Source: an uncultured Flavobacteriales bacterium (GTDB taxonomy: Bacteria > Bacteroidota > Bacteroidia > Flavobacteriales > Weeksellaceae). From it: a stretch of 12,656 bases of DNA. The notes under the pieces are model-generated. The model searched no databases and was not told where the DNA came from. It saw only the letters and a program-made list of their open reading frames with translations. Position 1 is the stretch's first letter; every line of letters begins with the position of its first letter. Shown here piece after piece: positions 1-5,096 of this stretch. The DNA lies in contig CALFIE010000055.1 of NCBI GenBank assembly GCA_937876095.1, positions 1 through 12,656 of the forward strand, written 5' to 3'. The translations under genes were made by a program, and so were the position numbers.

Positions 1-18
1 TATTGAGTTAAATTGTAT

Positions 19-26
19 TAAATTTG
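19..26 (+). promoter_or_regulatory. Candidate -7 promoter element of the suf operon
   Basis: The sequence TAAATTTG matches the Bacteroidota -7 consensus TAnnTTTG exactly. It lies 28 bases before the first start codon of the operon, giving a predicted leader of about 20 nt. The -33 TTG would normally sit 17-23 bases further upstream, which falls at or beyond the window edge. A TTG at 3-5 is too close (13-base spacer), so only half of the promoter can be judged. Confidence 0.45.
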
Positions 27-54
27 CTCTTTTAAATCATTCTAAATAAAAATA

Positions 55-384
55 ATGATCAAGGTTTCAGATTTAGCAAAAGAAAAAGCTGCGCAACTCA
101 TGAAAGAAGAAGGTTTTAATCCAGAAACGGATTTCATACGAGTTGGTGTGAAAAGTGGTGGTTGTAGCGGACTAGAATATGTTTTGAAATTCGATTATGA
201 TAAAGAAGAAAACGACCAAATTTTTGAAGACAACGGCATTAAAGTGGTAGTTGACAAAAAATCTTTCCTCTATTTAATAGGAACTACATTGGAGTTTTCA
301 GGAGGGTTGAACGGAAAAGGTTTTGTTTTTAATAATCCAAACGCAAGCAGAACTTGTGGTTGTGGAGAATCGTTTTCACTGTAA
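55..384 (+). CDS. A-type Fe-S cluster carrier (HesB/IscA/SufA family)
   Basis: This 109-residue protein has the length and motifs of A-type iron-sulfur carriers. These proteins accept clusters from the SUF or ISC scaffold and hand them to client enzymes in the cytoplasm. The three conserved cluster-binding cysteines are visible: C37 in the context GGCSGLEY, and C101 and C103 in the C-terminal CGCG motif. It is the first gene of the suf operon in this window, about 20 nt behind a predicted transcription start. The ATG at 55 gives a normal N-terminus and there is no alternative in-frame start upstream. Its position argues for a SufA role, but A-type carriers (IscA, SufA, ErpA) are hard to separate by sequence alone. 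After its stop only 30 bases remain before the next start codon, and these hold the left arm of an inverted repeat. Confidence 0.93.
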   Translation: MIKVSDLAKEKAAQLMKEEGFNPETDFIRVGVKSGGCSGLEYVLKFDYDKEENDQIFEDNGIKVVVDKKSFLYLIGTTLEFSGGLNGKGFVFNNPNASRTCGCGESFSL

Positions 385-388
385 TTCC

Positions 389-414
389 GAATTCAAGATT
401 CAAAATTCAAGATT
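389..414. repeat. Left arm of inverted repeat flanking the four-helix-bundle gene
   Basis: Positions 391-411 are three tandem copies of the 7-bp unit ATTCAAR (R is G, A, G), followed by ATT. Positions 389-414 can pair as RNA with 828-853 over 26 consecutive positions, 23 Watson-Crick and 3 G-U. Both departures from unit identity inside the arm (G397, G411) are G-U pairs, so the RNA stem stays unbroken. The arm ends at base 414, directly before the start codon at 415. Confidence 0.8.
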
Positions 415-801
415 ATGGCAACGTATAAAAATTTTGAGGATTTAGAAATTTGGCTACTTTCAAGAGAACTATGTAATGATATTTATGAAATAATTGAAAA
501 TTCAAATTTGAAAAACAATTATCGTTTATGTAATCAAATTGATGGTTCTTCTGGTTCTATAATGGATAATATAGCAGAAGGTTTTGAAAGAAATGGAAAC
601 AAAGAATTTATACAATATTTATATATTTCAAAAGCATCTTGTGGTGAAACACGCTCGCAATTATATAGAGTTTTAGATAGAAATTTTATTTCATTTGAAA
701 TTTTGAAAGAGAAAACAATTGTATTAAGTAAAAAGATAGGAGGCTTTATTACTTATTTAGAAAATAGTGATTTTAAAGGCTCTAAATATAAAAATAGGTA
801 A
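415..801 (+). CDS. Four-helix-bundle protein, 23S rRNA intervening-sequence (S23P/IVP) family
   Basis: This 128-residue protein matches the four-helix-bundle family (TIGR02436/S23P). Family hallmarks are an N-terminal FEDLEIWLLSREL-type helix, a QIxxSSGSIMDNIAEGFER segment at about residues 41-59, an FIQYLYISKASCGE segment at 65-78, and a closing amphipathic helix at 95-117. No catalytic residues, signal peptide or membrane segment are seen. Family members occur in intervening sequences of bacterial 23S rRNA and in many copies across some Bacteroidota genomes; their molecular role is not settled, and the related Avd protein binds nucleic acid. Here the gene is interposed between the A-type carrier and sufB. 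It is flanked by pairing repeats and has only about 24% G+C (hand count over 360 bases) against about 43% in sampled parts of sufB. This suggests later acquisition rather than a SUF function. Confidence 0.85.
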   Translation: MATYKNFEDLEIWLLSRELCNDIYEIIENSNLKNNYRLCNQIDGSSGSIMDNIAEGFERNGNKEFIQYLYISKASCGETRSQLYRVLDRNFISFEILKEKTIVLSKKIGGFITYLENSDFKGSKYKNR

Positions 802-824
802 ATTAATTTCAGAATTACAAAATA

Positions 825-854
825 TTGAATTTTGAATTTTGAATTTTGAATTTT
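825..854. repeat. Right arm of inverted repeat flanking the four-helix-bundle gene
   Basis: Positions 825-852 are four perfect tandem copies of the 7-bp unit TTGAATT, which is the reverse complement, in shifted phase, of the ATTCAAR unit in the left arm at 391-411. The arm ends only four bases before the sufB start codon at 859, so any hairpin formed with the left arm would sit on the sufB translation start region. Confidence 0.8.
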
Positions 855-858
855 AACA

Positions 859-2307
859 ATGAGCAAATATACCGAAGACGATTTACGAGAAGACCTGAAA
901 ACCAAGGAATACGAGGCGGGTTTTTATACCGATATAGAATATGAAGATTTTCCGACAGGTTTGTCAGAAGAGATTATTCGTATGATTTCTGCAAAAAAAG
1001 AAGAACCTTCTTGGATGACAGATTGGCGTTTGGAATCTTACCGAATTTGGCTGAAAATGACCGAACCAAATTGGGCAAATATCAAATACGAAAAGCCTGA
1101 TTTTCAAGCGATTAAATATTATTCTGCTCCGAAACAAAAGCCAGAATTGGCAAGTTTAGACGAAGTAGATCCCGAATTATTGAAAACTTTTGCAAAACTG
1201 GGAATCAATATTGAGGAACAAAAACGACTTTCTGGCGTTGCTGTAGATATCGTAATGGACTCAGTTTCAGTGAAAACCACTTTCCAAAAAACTTTAAAAG
1301 AAAAAGGAGTCATTTTTTGTTCGATTTCCGAAGCGATTAAAGAACATCCCGATTTGGTTCAAAAATATTTGGGAAAAGTAGTTCCGAGAGGCGATAATTT
1401 CTATGCAGCACTGAATTCAGCCGTATTTTCAGACGGAAGTTTCTGCTACATTCCGAAAGGTGTGAAATGCCCGATGGAACTTTCCACTTACTTCAGAATC
1501 AATCAAGCCGGAACTGGTCAGTTTGAAAGGACTTTGTTGATTGCAGACGAAGGAAGTTATGTTTCTTATTTGGAAGGTTGCACTGCTCCTTCAAGAGACG
1601 AAAACCAATTACACGCCGCTGTTGTAGAACTGATTGCGATGGACGATGCCGAAATAAAATATTCCACCGTACAAAACTGGTTTCCTGGTGATGAAAACGG
1701 AAAAGGCGGCGTTTACAACTTCGTTACCAAACGTGGAATGTGCGAAAAAAACGCCAAAATTTCTTGGACGCAAGTAGAAACTGGTTCAGCTGTAACTTGG
1801 AAATATCCTTCATGTATTTTGAAGGGCGATAATTCAATCGGAGAATTTTATTCCATTGCGGTAACCAATCATCATCAATATGCAGACACCGGAACCAAGA
1901 TGATTCATATCGGTAAAAACACCAGATCTACGATTATTTCTAAAGGAATTTCGGCTGGGAAATCGAACAATTCGTATCGAGGCTTGGTAAAAGTAATGCC
2001 TTCCGCAAAAGGTGCGAGAAACTTCTCACAATGCGACTCTCTTTTGATGGGAAATGAATGTGGAGCGCACACTTTCCCATACATCGAAATCAAAGATCCA
2101 ACAGCACAATTAGAACACGAAGCCACGACTTCGAAAATCGGTGAAGACCAAATTTTCTATTGCAACCAACGTGGAATCGACACCGAAAGAGCAATTGCAT
2201 TGATTGTAAATGGTTTTAGTAAAGAAGTTTTAAACAAACTCCCAATGGAATTCGCGATAGAAGCACAGAAATTATTGGAAATAAGTTTGGAAGGTTCTGT
2301 TGGATAG
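859..2307 (+). CDS. sufB: Fe-S cluster assembly scaffold protein SufB
   Basis: SufB is the scaffold subunit of the SufBCD complex, on which Fe-S clusters are built from sulfur delivered by SufS/SufE. At 482 residues it is full length for the family. Visible hallmarks are the N-terminal region typical of SufB (SWMTDWRLESYRIW, about 51-64), the beta-helix core, and the C-terminal QCDSLLMG motif. C392 in that motif corresponds to the cysteine at the SufB-SufD cluster site. An EHEATTSKIGEDQIFY segment follows at about 419-434. The ATG at 859 gives the family's usual N-terminus. The gene lies after a repeat-flanked insert and before a second one, so the usual tight spacing to its partners is broken on both sides. 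No internal promoter was seen just upstream, so co-transcription from the operon promoter is likely. Confidence 0.97.
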   Translation: MSKYTEDDLREDLKTKEYEAGFYTDIEYEDFPTGLSEEIIRMISAKKEEPSWMTDWRLESYRIWLKMTEPNWANIKYEKPDFQAIKYYSAPKQKPELASLDEVDPELLKTFAKLGINIEEQKRLSGVAVDIVMDSVSVKTTFQKTLKEKGVIFCSISEAIKEHPDLVQKYLGKVVPRGDNFYAALNSAVFSDGSFCYIPKGVKCPMELSTYFRINQAGTGQFERTLLIADEGSYVSYLEGCTAPSRDENQLHAAVVELIAMDDAEIKYSTVQNWFPGDENGKGGVYNFVTKRGMCEKNAKISWTQVETGSAVTWKYPSCILKGDNSIGEFYSIAVTNHHQYADTGTKMIHIGKNTRSTIISKGISAGKSNNSYRGLVKVMPSAKGARNFSQCDSLLMGNECGAHTFPYIEIKDPTAQLEHEATTSKIGEDQIFYCNQRGIDTERAIALIVNGFSKEVLNKLPMEFAIEAQKLLEISLEGSVG

Positions 2308-2318
2308 AATAGTTCATA

Positions 2319-2390
2319 AACATTAAGGAGTTAAGATTAAAATTCCTTAAATTTTTAACGTTTTAAAATTAAGGAATTGATAAATCAATT
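2319..2390. repeat. Left arm of inverted repeat flanking the GxxExxY gene
   Basis: This AT-rich arm begins 11 bases after the sufB stop. Its outer part, 2319-2337, pairs with 2903-2921 at 18 of 19 positions (one G-U). Its inner part, 2369-2390, pairs with 2860-2881 at 20 of 22 positions (three G-U). The two blocks are in the same order in both arms. The arm also holds its own hairpin, AATTCCTTAA at 2341-2350 with TTAAGGAATT at 2369-2378, and a dyad AATTGAT/ATCAATT at 2375-2390. The word TTAAG recurs at 8-base spacing at 2323 and 2331. Confidence 0.7.
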
Positions 2391-2410
2391 CAATTAAAGA
2401 AAATTAAAAT

Positions 2411-2815
2411 ATGACCAAATCAGAAGTAACACAACTTTCTTATGATATCGTTGGATGTGCAATCAAGGTTCACAGAGAATTAGGACCCGGATTGTTAGAA
2501 AGTGTTTACGAACAATGTTTGGCTTATGAATTAAGAGAAAACGGATTTGTAGTAAATCAACAAGTTGATGCCAAAATAAAATATAGGAATATTACCATTG
2601 AAACTTCATTAAAGATAGATTTATTAGTAAATGAAATCGTGATTATAGAACTTAAAACGGTAGAGAAATTATTGCCAGTTCATCAAGCGCAATTAATGAC
2701 TTATATGAGAATTTTGGAAAAACCACAAGGTATTTTGATTAATTTCTTTACCGATAACATTACAAAATCTATGATTCCTTTGGTAAATGAGTATTTCAAA
2801 AAATTAAAAGACTAA
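2411..2815 (+). CDS. GxxExxY protein, PD-(D/E)XK nuclease superfamily
   Basis: This 134-residue protein belongs to the GxxExxY family (TIGR04256; Pfam PDDEXK_3). The defining motif GPGLLESVYE lies at residues 25-34. A nuclease-fold core follows: D70 in KIDLLV, E80 and K82 in IIELK, and glutamines Q92 and Q94 downstream in HQAQLMTYMRIL. The D, ExK and Q pattern is intact, so a metal-dependent nuclease activity is plausible, although no substrate is established for the family as far as I know. There is no signal peptide or membrane segment. The gene interrupts sufB and sufC and is enclosed by long imperfect inverted repeats. G+C is about 29% over 300 hand-counted bases, lower than the suf genes. 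Same-strand placement without a terminator should let transcription pass through to sufC. A SUF role is unlikely. Confidence 0.85.
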   Translation: MTKSEVTQLSYDIVGCAIKVHRELGPGLLESVYEQCLAYELRENGFVVNQQVDAKIKYRNITIETSLKIDLLVNEIVIIELKTVEKLLPVHQAQLMTYMRILEKPQGILINFFTDNITKSMIPLVNEYFKKLKD

Positions 2816-2859
2816 AATGGATCTAATATGTGTAATTATTCTAAAATCTCTTAATCTAA

Positions 2860-2921
2860 AATCAATTTATTGATTTCTTAATAATTACAATGTATTAAGA
2901 TTATCTTAAATTCTTAATGTT
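2860..2921. repeat. Right arm of inverted repeat flanking the GxxExxY gene
   Basis: This is the inverted counterpart of the arm at 2319-2390. Block 2903-2921 pairs with 2319-2337, and block 2860-2881 pairs with 2369-2390. In the second block all five differences between the arms are transitions, as expected for two diverged copies. The arm contains its own small dyad, AAATCAAT/ATTGATTT at 2859-2876. It ends 15 bases before the sufC start codon. Confidence 0.7.
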
Positions 2922-2936
2922 ATAAGAAACAAATTT

Positions 2937-3677
2937 ATGTTAAATATCAAAAACTTACACGCCAAAATTACAGATGGCACAGAAATTTTAAAGGGAATTA
3001 ATCTCGTAATAAATCCAGGTGAAGTTCATGCGATTATGGGACCAAATGGAGCCGGAAAATCTACGCTTTCGTCGGTTATTGCAGGAAAAGAAGACTACGA
3101 AGTTACAGATGGAGAAATTCTTTTTGAAGGCACAGATATTTCAGAAGACGCTCCAGAAGAACGAGCGCACAAAGGAATTTTCTTATCTTTTCAGTATCCT
3201 GTTGAAATTCCGGGAGTTACGGTAACTAATTTCATAAAAACCGCGCTCAACGAAAACAGAAAAGCGAATGGTTTGGAAGACCTTCCTGCAAAAGAAATGC
3301 TCGCTTTGGTTCGTGAAAATTCTGAAAAATTAAGCATTAAAAAAGATTTTTTGGGTCGTTCGCTTAACGAAGGATTTTCAGGTGGTGAAAAAAAACGTAA
3401 CGAAATTTTCCAAATGTTGATGCTCAATCCGAAATTAGCCATTTTGGACGAAACTGATTCTGGTTTGGATATCGATGCACTCCGAATTGTTGCAGATGGC
3501 GTAAATCATTTCAAAAATTCTGGAAACGCCGTATTGTTGATTACGCATTATCAAAGATTACTGAACTACATTCAGCCTGATTTCGTACACGTTTTAGCCG
3601 ATGGAAAAATCATCAAAACCGGTGACAAATCTTTGGCTTTGGAACTGGAAGAAAAAGGTTATGATTGGCTACTTTGA
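2937..3677 (+). CDS. sufC: Fe-S cluster assembly ATPase SufC
   Basis: SufC is the ABC-type ATPase subunit of SufBCD. It binds SufB and SufD in the cytoplasm, and ATP-driven dimerisation reshapes the scaffold during cluster formation. The 246-residue length is normal. Motifs in order are Walker A GPNGAGKS at 35-42, the Q-loop in FQYPVEIPG at about 85-93, the SufC-type signature FSGGEKKRNE at 147-156, Walker B LAILDETDSGLD at 167-178, and the H-loop histidine H204 in LLITHYQRLL. No transmembrane segments are present, as expected. The ATG at 2937 gives the standard MLNIKNLHA start. The upstream gap of 121 bases contains the right repeat arm of the GxxExxY insert. The gap to sufD holds a further inverted repeat. 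Confidence 0.97.
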   Translation: MLNIKNLHAKITDGTEILKGINLVINPGEVHAIMGPNGAGKSTLSSVIAGKEDYEVTDGEILFEGTDISEDAPEERAHKGIFLSFQYPVEIPGVTVTNFIKTALNENRKANGLEDLPAKEMLALVRENSEKLSIKKDFLGRSLNEGFSGGEKKRNEIFQMLMLNPKLAILDETDSGLDIDALRIVADGVNHFKNSGNAVLLITHYQRLLNYIQPDFVHVLADGKIIKTGDKSLALELEEKGYDWLL

Positions 3678-3681
3678 TTTC

Positions 3682-3748
3682 TTTGAAATTTGAAATTGTG
3701 ACTGAAAAACCAATCTCAAATTTCAAACATCAAACATCAAATCTCAAA
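3682..3748. repeat. Gene-free inverted and tandem 7-bp repeat between sufC and sufD
   Basis: Positions 3682-3698 (TTTGAAA twice, then TTG) pair with 3711-3727 at 16 of 17 positions around a 12-base loop. The right side continues as five successive 7-mers ending in TCAAA, from 3714 to 3748, of the form NNTCAAA. The design matches the arms around the two inserted genes upstream, but with no cargo. There is no U-run after the stem, so a terminator is unlikely. It could instead act as an mRNA processing or stability hairpin. Confidence 0.75.
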
Positions 3749-3759
3749 TTAAAACATAT

Positions 3760-5037
3760 ATGTTATTTGAACAAATTTTAGATAAAAAACCTTCACTTTC
3801 TGGTGAAAAACGACTCGCTTTAGAAAAATTCTTAAGTGCAGGTTTCCCTACCAAAAAAGAGGAAGAATACAAATACACCAACCTAAAGGAAATTACCGAA
3901 AAAGACTATAATTTTTCTCCTTCGGAACATCATACGATTATCAAAAATCAGTTAGATGAATTGCATCTTGGCGAAGAACATTTTGATTTTTTGGTTTTCG
4001 TTAATGGTAAATTGCACAAAGAATTTTCAAGAATTTCGATTGATAATGCCGAATTTCTGACCTTGAATTACGCTCTTGAAGATGAAAATCATCAGTCGCT
4101 TATTTCCAATTATTTCAATCAAATTGCAGAAAAAGAAAATGCATTTTGCAACCTAAATTTGGCTTTATCTGAAAGCGGATTTTACCTTCATATTCCAAAA
4201 AATGTAGTGATCGAAAGACCAATTCACGTATTCTATATTTCTCAAAATCAAGAAGGAAACACCTTTTACAACACAAGAAATTTATTGATTGTAGAAGAAG
4301 GTGCCAAAGTAGAAATCATAGAATCTCATCATAATTTTGATGATAATTTTGTCTTCACCAATTCAGTAACGGAAATTTTTGCGAGCAAAAATTCCAAGGC
4401 AGATTGGCACAAATTACAAAACGACAGCAATACTTCGTATTTGGTTGACCATACTTTTGCAAAACAAGAACGTGATAGTTTGGCAACTGTAAATACGTTT
4501 AGTTTTGGCGGAAAATTGGTTCGTAATAATTTGGATTTTATTCACAACGGCGAAAATATTAACTCTTTCATGAACGGAATTACGGTAATTGGCGATGAGC
4601 AATTGGTGGATCATCACACTGCGGTTCACCACAAAACCCCGAATTGCGAGAGTTACCAAAATTACAAAGGCATTTTCAAAGACCAATCTCACGGCGTTTT
4701 CAACGGAAAAGTTTTTGTAGATAAAATTGCCCAAAAAACCAATGCCTATCAACAAAACAACAATGTTTTGCTGAACGAAGGTGCAACAATCGACACCAAA
4801 CCTCAACTCGAAATTTTTGCCGATGATGTGAAATGTTCGCACGGTTGTACAGTTGGTCAATTAAATGATGATGCGCTTTTTTATCTTAGAGCAAGAGGAA
4901 TTTCCAAAGGTTCAGCTAGAGCTTTGCTTTTGTACGCTTTTGCTAATGATGCCATGCAAAATATTGATATTGAGCCATTAAAGCTAAAAATATCCAAACT
5001 TTTAGCCCAAAAATTAGAAGTAGATATTGATTTTTAA
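3760..5037 (+). CDS. sufD: Fe-S cluster assembly protein SufD
   Basis: SufD is the SufB paralogue that completes the SufBC2D complex and contributes to the cluster-assembly site and iron entry. The protein has 425 residues, a normal length. The N-terminal part includes FPTKKEEEYKYTNLKEI at about 29-45, typical of SufD. The C-terminal beta-helix carries the conserved KCSHG motif, with H361 as the residue that faces the SufB cysteine. A GQLNDDALFYLRARGIS segment follows at 366-382. The ATG at 3760 lies 82 bases after the sufC stop, and the intervening DNA is the repeat at 3682-3748. SufD is the last gene of the operon here, since a strong terminator begins 13 bases after its stop. The cysteine desulfurase sufS and sufE, which often follow sufD, are not present. 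Confidence 0.96.
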   Translation: MLFEQILDKKPSLSGEKRLALEKFLSAGFPTKKEEEYKYTNLKEITEKDYNFSPSEHHTIIKNQLDELHLGEEHFDFLVFVNGKLHKEFSRISIDNAEFLTLNYALEDENHQSLISNYFNQIAEKENAFCNLNLALSESGFYLHIPKNVVIERPIHVFYISQNQEGNTFYNTRNLLIVEEGAKVEIIESHHNFDDNFVFTNSVTEIFASKNSKADWHKLQNDSNTSYLVDHTFAKQERDSLATVNTFSFGGKLVRNNLDFIHNGENINSFMNGITVIGDEQLVDHHTAVHHKTPNCESYQNYKGIFKDQSHGVFNGKVFVDKIAQKTNAYQQNNNVLLNEGATIDTKPQLEIFADDVKCSHGCTVGQLNDDALFYLRARGISKGSARALLLYAFANDAMQNIDIEPLKLKISKLLAQKLEVDIDF

Positions 5038-5049
5038 ATCTTAAAACAA

Positions 5050-5083
5050 AAAGCCGCTTTATTTATAAAGCGGCTTTCTTTTT
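5050..5083. terminator. Bidirectional rho-independent terminator between sufD and the S46 peptidase gene
   Basis: A perfect 12-bp stem, AAAGCCGCTTTA at 5050-5061 with TAAAGCGGCTTT at 5066-5077, closes a 4-base loop. On the plus strand it is followed by CTTTTT (5078-5083). On the minus strand the stem is followed by T-rich sequence, the complement of AAAACAAA at 5043-5050. It lies between the stop codons of two convergent genes and should serve both. Confidence 0.9.
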
Positions 5084-5096
5084 AGTAAATTTGTTT

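Noticed and set aside
825..854. CRISPR array reading of the tandem 7-bp repeats
   Set aside because: The units are only 7 bp and directly adjacent, with no spacers and no cas genes nearby.
3682..3727. Terminator between sufC and sufD
   Set aside because: The stem is AT-only apart from a few pairs and has no following U-run, and sufD must be expressed with sufC.
4414..4860. 148-codon minus-strand open frame inside sufD
   Set aside because: It is antisense to well-conserved sufD codons and its product has no recognisable domain; it is a shadow frame.
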